A stretch of 62,627 bases of DNA. Origin: Sphingomonas sp. Its GTDB lineage: Bacteria > Pseudomonadota > Alphaproteobacteria > Sphingomonadales > Sphingomonadaceae. The stretch covers positions 1 through 62,627 of the forward strand of contig NZ_JAPKNM010000082.1 in NCBI RefSeq assembly GCF_026460985.1, in the 5' to 3' direction. The notes beneath the pieces are model-generated. The model was not told the DNA's origin, did no database searches, and saw only the letters and a program-made list of their open reading frames with translations. Positions 38,175-46,924 of this stretch are shown here, piece after piece; within the stretch, counting starts at the first letter, position 1; each line of letters starts with the position of its first letter. A program made the position numbers and the translations under genes.

Positions 38175-39188
38175 ATGCAAGACGCGGAAACAGAACGAAA
38201 TTTGTTTTACGTGTCTGCAGCGGAAACTGACCCAGTGAACGAACCAGCAGTGGAGGCTTCGGTGAACACCAGCGCTGTCGGAGCTCCCATGGCGAGCGTG
38301 CAGGACCTTGCCGGGCTCGAGCCCGTGGAAAAAATCAGGCGGCGCTGGCCGATGCTGCTCGGCGGCGCGCTCACGCTGCTGATGATCGGCGCGCTGGCGC
38401 ACGAGCTGTTCGATTCCGGGCTCGCCGGGCTCTCGCGCCGGCTGCCGACGCATCCGGTCTTCTACATCGCCTTCCTGCTTTATTATCTCGGTCCGCCGAC
38501 CTTCGACTATGTGATCTTCAAGCGGCTGTGGAACATCCCGATCGCGGGCATGGCCGCGCTTCACAAGAAGCGCATCTCGAACGAAGTGCTGGTCGGCTAT
38601 TCGGGCGAAGCCTATTTCTACGCCTGGGCACGCCAGCGCACGCAGATGGTCGCGGCACCCTTCGGCGCGGTGAAGGACGTGACGATCCTGTCGGCGATCG
38701 CGGGCAATGCGGTCACGCTGGCGATGATCCTGCTCGCCGCGCCGTTCGGCATGGGCCTGCTCACCCATGTCCAGCAGAATTGGGTATGGGGTTCGATCGC
38801 GATCATCGTCGCCACCTCGCTGCCCTTCATGATCTTCTCGCGGCGGGTCTTCTCGCTGCCGCGCGGCACCTTGTGGTGGATCTTCGGCGTGCATTGCACG
38901 CGTATCCTCACCGGGTCGTTCCTCATCGCCATCGCCTGGCATTTCGCGCTGCCCGAGGTCTCGATCGGCTTCTGGCTGCTGATGGCGGCAGGCCGGCTGC
39001 TCGTCTGGCGCCTGCCGCTCGTCCCCAACAAGGAAGTCGCCTTCGCGACGATCGCCGGCGTGGTGATCGGGCAAGGCCAGGCGCTGTCGGAGCTGATGGC
39101 GCTGATCGCGGCGCTGACGCTGCTCGCGCACGTGGCGCTGATCGGCGGCTTCAGCGCCCACGCGCTGCTCACGAGGAACAAGCAATGA
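38175..39188 (+). CDS. Multi-span membrane protein of unknown function
   Basis: 337 residues. A ~60-residue soluble start precedes about eight hydrophobic segments (PMLLGGALTLLMIGALA; FYIAFLLYYLGPPTF; AIAGNAVTLAMILLAAPFGM; GFWLLMAAGRLLVWRLPL). I recognise no named family; the arrangement is loosely like lysylphosphatidylglycerol synthase TM domain or flippase-like proteins. It lies upstream of a DUF2141 protein and a glycosyltransferase, with a 4-nt overlap to the former, which suggests a joint cell-surface role. Start is uncertain: GTG codons at 38236 and 38263 are alternatives. Confidence 0.8.
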   Translation: MQDAETERNLFYVSAAETDPVNEPAVEASVNTSAVGAPMASVQDLAGLEPVEKIRRRWPMLLGGALTLLMIGALAHELFDSGLAGLSRRLPTHPVFYIAFLLYYLGPPTFDYVIFKRLWNIPIAGMAALHKKRISNEVLVGYSGEAYFYAWARQRTQMVAAPFGAVKDVTILSAIAGNAVTLAMILLAAPFGMGLLTHVQQNWVWGSIAIIVATSLPFMIFSRRVFSLPRGTLWWIFGVHCTRILTGSFLIAIAWHFALPEVSIGFWLLMAAGRLLVWRLPLVPNKEVAFATIAGVVIGQGQALSELMALIAALTLLAHVALIGGFSAHALLTRNKQ

Positions 39189-39697
39189 TCCGCCCGGTGG
39201 TTCTTTCCCTCGCCCTTGCCGCGCTGGCGCTGCCCGGCGCGGCGCGCGCGCAGGACCCGCTCGACGGCTCGTGCGCGCATGGTGCGGGGCCGAGGCTCTA
39301 CGTCAACGTGACCGGCCTCAAGGATCGCGGCGGCCGGCTCAAGCTCGAGCTCTATCCCGGCAACGAGGCCGATTTCCTCAAGGACGATCGCACGATCAAG
39401 GCCGAGGGCAAGCAGATGCGCCGCATCTGGGCATCGGTTCCCGCTTCGGGCCCGATCGTCCTGTGCATCCGCGCGCCGAGCGCCGGCCAATGGGCTCTGC
39501 TCTTCACGCATGACCGCGACGGCAAGAACAAGTTCAACTTCTGGCAGGACGGAGCGGGCTTTCCGAGCAATCAGCGGCTCGGCCGCAGCCGGCCCAAGGT
39601 CCGCCAGGCGCTGGTCAACATTCCCGCCGCCGGCGGCCAGATCACCGTGCGCGCCCAATATCTGAAGGGGCTGGGCGGCTTCGGCCCGCTCGACTGA
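39185..39697 (+). CDS. Secreted DUF2141 protein
   Basis: 170 residues with a signal peptide ending ARAQ. The mature part has the DUF2141 pattern: LYVNVTGLKDRGGRLKLELYP, then CIRAPSAGQWALLFTHDRDGKNKFNF, and FGPLD near the end. Function unknown; a beta-sandwich fold is expected. Starts 4 nt inside the stop of the preceding membrane-protein gene and lies 14 bp before the next glycosyltransferase, so three genes likely form one operon. Confidence 0.88.
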   Translation: MIRPVVLSLALAALALPGAARAQDPLDGSCAHGAGPRLYVNVTGLKDRGGRLKLELYPGNEADFLKDDRTIKAEGKQMRRIWASVPASGPIVLCIRAPSAGQWALLFTHDRDGKNKFNFWQDGAGFPSNQRLGRSRPKVRQALVNIPAAGGQITVRAQYLKGLGGFGPLD

Positions 39698-39711
39698 GGA
39701 GACGAACCGCG

Positions 39712-40908
39712 ATGCGCATCGTCGACGTCAACGAATTCTACTCGCCCACCGGCGGCGGGGTGCGCACCTATATCGATCGCAAGATCGGGATCATGGCCGA
39801 TATGGGCCATGAGCTGACCGTGGTCGCCCCCGCGCTGGAGGATGGCGTCGAGGACCGTCCGGGCGGCGGCCGCATCCGCTGGGTCAAGTCGCCGGCCTTG
39901 GTGCTCGACCGCAATTACTGCATCTTCGTCAAGGACGAGCCCGTCTGGGCGGTGCTCGACGAGCTCCAGCCCGACATCGTCGAATGCAGCTCGCCCTGGC
40001 TTCCGGCCTGGACCGTCGCCAACTGGAAGGGCGATGCGCTCAAGGTCTTCTTCGCGCATGGCGACCAGATCGGTGCCTATCCGCAGCGCTGGCTCGACAA
40101 TGTCGCCTCGCCGATCCAGGTCGAGAACGCCTTCGCCTGGTACACGCGCTACATGAACCGCTTCCTCGGCCATTACGACGCGTTCGTCACCAACGGTCCG
40201 GCGCTCGCCAAGCGCTTCCGCCGGCGCGGCATGCAGGTCGACGCGTCGATGCCGCTGGGGATCGAGCGCAGCTGGTTCTCGCCCGATCTGCGCGACGAGA
40301 AGCTCCGCGTCGCGCTGCTCGAGCAATGCGGCCTGCCGCCCGAGGGGCATCTGCTGCTCGGGCTGGGGCGCCACCACAAGGAGAAGCGCTGGCCGCTGGT
40401 GATCGACGCGGTCGAGGCGGCGGCGACCGAGATCCCGGTTGGCCTGATCCTGATTGGCGACGGCCCCGAGCGCCGCAAGCTCGAGGAGCGCATCGCCGGA
40501 AGCCCGCACATCCGCATCTTCCGCCCGGTCTACGACCGTGTCCGCCTGTCGCGGATCATGGCGAGCTGCGACGCGCTGGTGCATGGCTCGGACGCCGAGC
40601 CGTTCGGGCTGGTCGCGTCGGAGGCCCTGGCCTCGGGCCTGCCGCTGATCGGGCCGGACGAGGGCGGGTTCGCCGAGCTCGCCGACCCGCTGTTCGCCGA
40701 GACCTATGCCGCGCGCGATGCGCTGTCGGCCGCCGATGCGATCCGCCGCATGTTCGCGCGCGAGCCGGCGATCCTGCGCGCCGCCGCGCGCGTCGCCGCC
40801 GGCAAGGTGCGCAGCGACCGCGACCACACGGTCGAGCTGATGGCCTATTACGAGGGCTTGCTCGCCGCCAGGCGTGGTGCCGCCGCGGGGCTCGCCGGCG
40901 CGGCATAG
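39712..40908 (+). CDS. Glycosyltransferase family 4
   Basis: 398 residues. Markers are the N-terminal VNEFYSPTGGGVRTYI, the central LGLGRHHKEKRWPLVIDAVE and LILIGDGPERRKLEERI, and the E-x7-E region HGSDAEPFGLVASEALASGLPLI. Likely transfers a sugar onto a lipid or polysaccharide precursor. The last 61 bp overlap the 3' end of the convergent membrane glycosyltransferase gene. It ends with an Ala/Gly-rich tail (AAGLAGAA). Confidence 0.92.
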   Translation: MRIVDVNEFYSPTGGGVRTYIDRKIGIMADMGHELTVVAPALEDGVEDRPGGGRIRWVKSPALVLDRNYCIFVKDEPVWAVLDELQPDIVECSSPWLPAWTVANWKGDALKVFFAHGDQIGAYPQRWLDNVASPIQVENAFAWYTRYMNRFLGHYDAFVTNGPALAKRFRRRGMQVDASMPLGIERSWFSPDLRDEKLRVALLEQCGLPPEGHLLLGLGRHHKEKRWPLVIDAVEAAATEIPVGLILIGDGPERRKLEERIAGSPHIRIFRPVYDRVRLSRIMASCDALVHGSDAEPFGLVASEALASGLPLIGPDEGGFAELADPLFAETYAARDALSAADAIRRMFAREPAILRAAARVAAGKVRSDRDHTVELMAYYEGLLAARRGAAAGLAGAA

Positions 40909-42398
40909 ACGTCGAGCAGCAGGTCGCCGAGCGGGTAGCGCCCGCGCAGCGCATAGCCGCCCTCGCGCAGCTTCGCGGTGACCAGCGCGCGCGATTCGGC
41001 GCGTTCGCCCGAAGCCGCCGGCCGCATCACCACGATCTCGGGCCGCTTCGCGAAGATCCGCCCGATCTCGGCGAGCTGGTCGACGCCCACCGCGCCATTC
41101 TCGCGCTCGCGCGACAAATGGCTGGGGAAGACCCACGGAGTCAGCGCGCAGCGACCGCTCTGCGAATAGAGGCTGCTATTGGTCGAGACGCCATAGACGT
41201 AGAGGCAGCCCGGGCCGTGGCCGATCGCCTCGACCAGCGCCGCAACCTGCTGCGCGTCGCCGCGATGCCATTTGGCGCTCCACACGGTATATTCGCCGCC
41301 CACCCCCGCGACGAGCAGCAATGCGGGCGCCACGATCTTTCGCCCGATCGCGTGGCTGCCGAGGAAGCCGGCGCAGCACAGGCAGGCCGGCAGCATCACC
41401 GGCAGCGCATAATGGTTGAACCAGGATCCGAACACGATCAGCCCGAACACCGACGCGATCAGCCAGCCGAAGAAGAGCGCACGCACCGGACGCTGGCTCT
41501 CGTCCTCCACCGCCACGCGGCGCGAAAGCCCGCTCACGATCAGCAGCGGACCGAGGATCAGCGCGACCTTGAGGAAGGCGCCGAGCAGCACCAGCGCCGG
41601 ATCGCTCTTGCGGCCGAGGATCGAGCCGAGATTGGCGTAGAACCAGGCATCGCCATGCCCCATCGCGGCATAGACGGCCCAGGCCAGCACGGTCGGCACC
41701 ATCGCCACCGCCACCAAGGCCGCGCCGAAGCGCGCGGTGCTGGCGGGCGAATGGCCGAGCCGGTGCTCGCGCCACAGCAGCCACATGCCGAGGAACATGC
41801 CTTCGAACAGCACCGAATATTTGATCTGCAGCGCGACGCCGATCAGCGCCATCGCCGCCACGGCCTTGCCCTTGCGCAGCCGCTCCGAATCGGCCGAGGC
41901 GGTGCAGGGCAGGGCGAGCAGCATCGCGAACGCGGTCAGCAGGTTATAGAAGACCGGCGCCTGCCCGCTCTGGCCGTCGCCGAAGCCGAGCATGAAGATA
42001 TAGAGCAGCCCCGCGACCAGCCCGCCCTTGCCCCAGCCGGCATGCCCGGCCAGCCGCTCGATCAGCATCGCGGTCAGCGTTACGCTGGCCAGCGCCATCA
42101 GCTGATAGACCCAGATCCCCAGCGGCACGCCGAACGCCGCGGCGGGCAGATAGATCAGGAACAGCCCGATCGGCTTGCGGTCCCATATGTCGACATAGGG
42201 GATCGCGCCCTCGAGCATGCGCTGGGCGGTGACGAAATAGAATTCCTCGTCGACATGGACTACCGGATTGCCGAAGGCGATCGCGCGTACCGTGATCGCG
42301 GCGAGCAGCAGGATCGACCAGTTCGGCAGCACGGCCAGGGCAGCGGCAAGCGAGGGCAGGCGCGGCGCGCGCGCCGCCACGGCGCTCTTGCTCGCCAT
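40848..42398 (-). CDS. Membrane glycosyltransferase, GT39/ArnT-like
   Basis: 516 residues with about ten hydrophobic spans. The first periplasmic loop has HVDEEFYFVTAQRMLEG and YVDIWDRKPIGLFLIYLP, the acidic pair and D-R-K-P pattern of polyprenyl-linked GT-C enzymes such as ArnT/PMT. The C-terminal ~140 residues form a soluble periplasmic domain (CLYVYGVSTNSSLY). The start is the ATG of MASKSAVA; the frame runs another 33 codons upstream. Sugar donor and target are unknown. The 3' end overlaps the opposing glycosyltransferase by 61 bp. Confidence 0.85.
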   Translation of the reverse strand: MASKSAVAARAPRLPSLAAALAVLPNWSILLLAAITVRAIAFGNPVVHVDEEFYFVTAQRMLEGAIPYVDIWDRKPIGLFLIYLPAAAFGVPLGIWVYQLMALASVTLTAMLIERLAGHAGWGKGGLVAGLLYIFMLGFGDGQSGQAPVFYNLLTAFAMLLALPCTASADSERLRKGKAVAAMALIGVALQIKYSVLFEGMFLGMWLLWREHRLGHSPASTARFGAALVAVAMVPTVLAWAVYAAMGHGDAWFYANLGSILGRKSDPALVLLGAFLKVALILGPLLIVSGLSRRVAVEDESQRPVRALFFGWLIASVFGLIVFGSWFNHYALPVMLPACLCCAGFLGSHAIGRKIVAPALLLVAGVGGEYTVWSAKWHRGDAQQVAALVEAIGHGPGCLYVYGVSTNSSLYSQSGRCALTPWVFPSHLSRERENGAVGVDQLAEIGRIFAKRPEIVVMRPAASGERAESRALVTAKLREGGYALRGRYPLGDLLLDVYAAPASPAAAPRLAASKPS

Positions 42399-42563
42399 CA
42401 GTTCAGGGTACCACGCTCGGAGCCCAGCTCCCGGGACGAGACCATGCGATTTTCTGCCTGTTTTGCGACCGACCTGGCTGTTGCTTAGCGAAGGCATGCC
42501 GCACTGTCACGAACCCGCCAAGATTGCCGGGCAAGCCCTGCGACGAAGAGGGGTATCCACGCC

Positions 42564-44177
42564 ATGAACATCGATCGTCGTCGCCTGCTGCTCACCGGCA
42601 CCTTCGGGCTCGCCGCTTTCTCCATTCCCGGCTTCGCGTTCGGCCAGCCGGCGAGCGGTTTCACCCATTCGGTCGCCAGCGGCGAGCCGGGGCCGGACAC
42701 GATGCTGCTCTGGACCCGCTACGTGCCCCCGGGCGGCGGCGCGGCGAAGCTGCGCGCCGAAATCTCGGCCACCGCCGATTTCGCGAGGATCGTGAGCGGC
42801 GGCCAGACGATCACCGGGCCGTGGCGCGATCACACCGCCAAGATCACCGTCCAGGGCCTCCAGCCGGGCACGCGCTACTTCTACCGCTTCGTCGCGCCCG
42901 ACGGCAGCTTCTCGCCGGTCGGCCGCACCCAGACCTTGCCCGAAGGCAATGTCCGCCGCTTCGGAATCGCGGTCTTCTCCTGCTCGAACCTGCCCTTCGG
43001 CTGGTTCAACGCCTATGGCCATGCCGCGGCGCGCGACGACGTGGACCTGTGGATCCATCTCGGCGACTATATCTACGAATATCAAAAGGGCGGCTATGCG
43101 CCCGAGGGCGGCGCGGTCGCCGGGCGCTGGCCCGAGCCGGTGACCGAGACGATCCATCTCGCCGACTATCGCCTGCGCTATGCCAGCTATCGCAGCGATC
43201 CCGATCTCCAGGCGCTCCACGCTGCCAAGCCGATGCTCGTCCAGATGGACGATCACGAATCGGCGAACAACGCCCGCGAGATGAGCGCGCAGAACAACCA
43301 GCCCGAGTTCGAAGGGATGTGGAGCGACCGCAAGGCGGCCGCCGCGCAAGTGTTCAAGGAATGGATGCCGGTCTCGGAGACGCCCTGGGGCAGCTACGAT
43401 ATCGGCGGCCTCGCGACGCTGTTCCGCACCGAGAGCCGGCTGATCGCGCGCAGCGACGAGCCCGAGATCGACGACCTGTTCAAGGCGGCGAACCCCTCCG
43501 CCGCGCTCGCCGCCTTCCGCGACGGCCCGCTCCAGGATCCGGCGCGGACGATGCTCGGCACCGAGCAGGAGGCGTGGCTGGCGCATGCGATGGCGCGCTC
43601 GGTACGCGGCGGCCAGAAATGGCAGGTCGTCGGCTTCGGCACGATCCTCGGCAACCAGCGCCTGCCCGAACAGGCGCTCGACTGGCTCAAGCCCGATGCG
43701 TCCGAGCGGACCAAGGCCTGGGTGCGCAACGGCGTGACGGCGAGCAAGGCGGGCCTGCCCTCGGACCTAGACAATTGGGGCGGCTTCCCGGCGGCCCGCG
43801 CGCGCTTCCTCGCCTCGGCGCAGGGCATGGGCGCCAACCTGCTCGTGCTCTGTGGCGACAGCCACAATGCCTGGGCGTTCGATCTCGGCCAGGACGGCAA
43901 GCCCGCGGGCGTCGAGTTCGCGGGCCACAGCGTCACTTCGCCTGGTTATGAAAGCGCGACGGCGACCGACCCCAATGTGATCGCCGCTGGCCTGATCGCC
44001 GCCAATCCCGAGCTCAAATGGTGCGACACCAGCCGCCGCGGCTACATGGCGCTGACGCTCACCCCGGAGCGCGCGTCGAACGACTGGGTGTTCGTGGACA
44101 CGATCCAGACGCGGAACCTGGCGGCGCGTGTGGGGCACACCGCGGTGGTCCAGCGCGGGCGGAATGTGATGGTGTGA
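42564..44177 (+). CDS. PhoD-like alkaline phosphatase/phosphodiesterase (Tat-exported)
   Basis: 537 residues. A twin-arginine signal (DRRRLLLTGTFGLAAF, cut near FAFG-QP) precedes an Ig-like N-terminal domain (FTHSVASGEPGPDTMLLWTRY) and a metallophosphoesterase domain. Metal ligands are in FSCSN, LGDYIYEY, QMDDHESANN and CGDSHNAWAF. These fit PhoD-type enzymes that hydrolyse phosphate esters outside the cell. The gene stands alone and ends with a palindromic hairpin. No pho box was identified. Confidence 0.93.
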   Translation: MNIDRRRLLLTGTFGLAAFSIPGFAFGQPASGFTHSVASGEPGPDTMLLWTRYVPPGGGAAKLRAEISATADFARIVSGGQTITGPWRDHTAKITVQGLQPGTRYFYRFVAPDGSFSPVGRTQTLPEGNVRRFGIAVFSCSNLPFGWFNAYGHAAARDDVDLWIHLGDYIYEYQKGGYAPEGGAVAGRWPEPVTETIHLADYRLRYASYRSDPDLQALHAAKPMLVQMDDHESANNAREMSAQNNQPEFEGMWSDRKAAAAQVFKEWMPVSETPWGSYDIGGLATLFRTESRLIARSDEPEIDDLFKAANPSAALAAFRDGPLQDPARTMLGTEQEAWLAHAMARSVRGGQKWQVVGFGTILGNQRLPEQALDWLKPDASERTKAWVRNGVTASKAGLPSDLDNWGGFPAARARFLASAQGMGANLLVLCGDSHNAWAFDLGQDGKPAGVEFAGHSVTSPGYESATATDPNVIAAGLIAANPELKWCDTSRRGYMALTLTPERASNDWVFVDTIQTRNLAARVGHTAVVQRGRNVMV

Positions 44178-44183
44178 CCTGAC

Positions 44184-44214
44184 AAAAGCCCCTCCCCTTC
44201 AGGGGAGGGGCTTT
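44184..44214. terminator. Bidirectional hairpin, half of palindromic repeat type D (copy 9)
   Basis: AAAAGCCCCTCCCCTTCAGG...CTTT: a 13-bp GC stem with A/T flanks lies between the convergent phoD-like and pepN genes, with A-runs on one side and T-runs on the other. This is identical in design to the left end of the repeat at 34730 and is a likely terminator for both genes. Confidence 0.8.
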
Positions 44215-44221
44215 AGAATGC

Positions 44222-46810
44222 TCAATCCAGCGACTTGCTCGCCTGCTCGAACATGTCCTTGCTCAGCCCGGGCGTCGCGACGATCCGCTCCAGCTCGGCG
44301 CGCATCTTCGCCGCGCGTGCCGCGTCGAAGCGCTTCCAGCGGCCGAGCGGGGGCACGAGCTTGGCCGCGGTCTGCGGGTTGAGCTTGTCGAGCGCGATCA
44401 GCTGGTCCGCGACGAAGCGGTAGCCGCGCCCCGACGCGTCGTGGAAGGCGCGCTGGTTGACGCTGAACGCGCCGACCAGCGAACGCGCGCGATTGGGGTT
44501 CGAGAGCGTGAAGTCCGGATGCGCGACCAGCCGCTCGACCACTTCCGCGGTATCCCCGCGCGTCGACAGCGCCTGGGTCTGGAACCATTTGTCGAGCACC
44601 AGGCCATTGCCCTGGTAGCGCCGGTAGAAGGCCTCCAATGCCTCCTCGCGCAGCGGCGACGCGCCGTTGACCAGGGTGGTCAGCGCGCCCTGCCGGTCGG
44701 TCATGTTGTCCGCGCCGGAGAATTGCTCGAAGGCCAGGCCGTCGGCATCCGCCGCGCCGCTCGCCGCGATATAGCCGAGCGACACCGTCTTGAGCCGCCG
44801 CGCGCCCTTGGCCGCGGGCGAATATTCGAAGCGGTTGGCGAGGCTGCCCTCATAAGCCGCGCGCCATTCGGCGGCGAGCGCCTTGCCGAGATCCTGGCGC
44901 AGCGCCTCGCGCGCATGGAAGATCGCCTCGGGCTCGACCACCGCCATCTGGTCGCCGATGAAGCTGTCCGACGGCAGCAGCACCGCCTCGGCGATGAAGG
45001 CGCGGTCGAGCCGCGCGTCGGCGAGCGTGTTGCGGACCGCCTCGATCACCGGCGCGTGATCGGCGCCGCCATTGGCGACCGACGCCACCAGCGTGTCGAG
45101 CATCAATTGCTGCATCGCCTCGTAGCGCGCGAAGGGATCGTCGTCGTGCGCCGAGAGGAAGGCGAGGTCCTTGGCGGTGCGGTTGGTCTCGACGACGATC
45201 GGCGCCGAGAAGCCGCGGTTGATCGACAGCGCCGGCTGCTCGGGCAGGTTCTCGAACACCATCTCGTGGCTCTCGTCCTTGAGGAGAACGAGCTGCTCGT
45301 CGCCGAGCGGCCGGCCGCTGACCGCGCCGAACAGCCGGAGCTTGAGCGGGATGACCATCGGATCCTTGTCCGGCTGGCCCGGCGTCGGCGGGACGAGCTG
45401 GCGCAGCCTTAGCCGCGCGCGGCCGCCCTCCTGCGCGAGCGTCGCCGAGACGCGCGGCGTGCCCGCCTGGCTGTACCAGCGGCGGAACTGGGTGAGGTCG
45501 ACATTGCCGCCCTGCTCCATGCACTGGACGAAATCCTCGCAGGTCGCCGCGGTGCCGTCGAAGCGGTCGAAATAGAGGTCGGTCGCCGCGCGGAACTTCT
45601 GGGCGCCCAGGATCGTGGCCATCATCCGGATGACCTCGGCGCCCTTGTTGTAGATCGTCGCGGTGTAGAAGTTGGAGATCTCGATATATTCGTCGGGGCG
45701 CACCGGATGCGCGAGCGGGCCGGCGTCCTCGGGGAACTGGCTGGCGCGCAGCCCGCGCACGTCCTCGATCCGCTTGACCGCGGCGCTGCCCTGGTCGGCC
45801 GAGAAGCTCTGGTCGCGGAAGACGGTGAAGCCTTCCTTCAGCGAGAGCTGGAACCAGTCGCGGCACGTGACGCGGTTGCCCGACCAATTGTGGAAATATT
45901 CGTGCGCGACCACCGCGGCGATCGCGTCATAGTCATAGTCGGTCGCGGTGTCGGGGTCGGCGAGGATGTAGCGGCTGTTGAAGACGTTCAGCCCTTTGTT
46001 CTCCATCGCGCCGAAGTTGAAATCGTCGACCGCGACGATGTTGAACACGTCGAGATCATATTCGCGGCCATAGACCTTCTCGTCCCACGCCATGCTGAGC
46101 TTGAGGGCATGGAGCGCATGGTCGGTCTTGGCCAGGTCGGGCGCGCGGACCCAGATGCCGAGCTGCACCTCGCGCCCCGACATCGTCGTGAAGGTGCCGC
46201 GATTGGCGACGAGGTCGCCCGCGACCAACGCGAACAGGTAGCTCGGCTTGGGGAAGGGATCGTGCCACTCGGCCCAGTGGCGCCCGCCCTCGCTCTCGCC
46301 CTGGGCGATCGGATCGCCGTTCGCGAGCAGCACCGGGAAGCGCGCCTTGTCGGCGGTCATCCGGACCTTGTACTTGCTCAGCACGTCGGGCCGGTCGGGG
46401 AAGAAGGTGATGCGGCGGAAGCCCTCGGCCTCGCATTGGGTGCAGAGCATCCCCGACGATGCATAGAGCCCCTGGAGCTGGGTGTTGCGCTCGGGCGCGA
46501 TCTCGACTTCGGTCTCGACCTGGTGCGCCGAGCCGGTCAGCGGCACGATCAGGTCGGGCCCGTCCATCGTCCAGTCGGTGACCGGCACGCCGTCGACCTT
46601 GACGCTCAGCGCGGTCAGCCCGTCGCCGTCGAGCCGGAGCGGCCGATCGTGCGTGCCGGCCCGCTCGACCGAGAGCGTGGCGCGAACCCGCGTCGTGGCG
46701 GGATCGAGATCGAAGTCGAGCGCGATCTCGGGCACCCGCCAGTCGGGTTCGCGATAATCCTCGCGGCGCGTCACCTTGGGCGCCTGGGTTGCGGTCTGAG
46801 CGTCTGCCAT
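44222..46810 (-). CDS. pepN: Aminopeptidase N (M1 family)
   Basis: 862 residues. The zinc site is HEYFHNW with the second Glu in LSLKEGFTVFRDQ, and the exopeptidase motif is GAMENKGLNVF. These are all of the E. coli PepN subfamily form, including NRVTCRDWFQ. It trims N-terminal residues in the cytoplasm; no signal peptide is seen. An ATG one codon upstream (46813) is equivalent. It is divergent from the first M28 peptidase gene, with 114 bp between them. Confidence 0.96.
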   Translation of the reverse strand: MADAQTATQAPKVTRREDYREPDWRVPEIALDFDLDPATTRVRATLSVERAGTHDRPLRLDGDGLTALSVKVDGVPVTDWTMDGPDLIVPLTGSAHQVETEVEIAPERNTQLQGLYASSGMLCTQCEAEGFRRITFFPDRPDVLSKYKVRMTADKARFPVLLANGDPIAQGESEGGRHWAEWHDPFPKPSYLFALVAGDLVANRGTFTTMSGREVQLGIWVRAPDLAKTDHALHALKLSMAWDEKVYGREYDLDVFNIVAVDDFNFGAMENKGLNVFNSRYILADPDTATDYDYDAIAAVVAHEYFHNWSGNRVTCRDWFQLSLKEGFTVFRDQSFSADQGSAAVKRIEDVRGLRASQFPEDAGPLAHPVRPDEYIEISNFYTATIYNKGAEVIRMMATILGAQKFRAATDLYFDRFDGTAATCEDFVQCMEQGGNVDLTQFRRWYSQAGTPRVSATLAQEGGRARLRLRQLVPPTPGQPDKDPMVIPLKLRLFGAVSGRPLGDEQLVLLKDESHEMVFENLPEQPALSINRGFSAPIVVETNRTAKDLAFLSAHDDDPFARYEAMQQLMLDTLVASVANGGADHAPVIEAVRNTLADARLDRAFIAEAVLLPSDSFIGDQMAVVEPEAIFHAREALRQDLGKALAAEWRAAYEGSLANRFEYSPAAKGARRLKTVSLGYIAASGAADADGLAFEQFSGADNMTDRQGALTTLVNGASPLREEALEAFYRRYQGNGLVLDKWFQTQALSTRGDTAEVVERLVAHPDFTLSNPNRARSLVGAFSVNQRAFHDASGRGYRFVADQLIALDKLNPQTAAKLVPPLGRWKRFDAARAAKMRAELERIVATPGLSKDMFEQASKSLD

Positions 46811-46924
46811 CATCGCCGCGATATAGGATCAACCCATCGCGCCGCCACAACAAACTGCCGCTTGCCTATGGGCGGTGCAATGCTACCGATATGGCATTCC
46901 AGAGACACCGAGGTTCCTTTCCCT

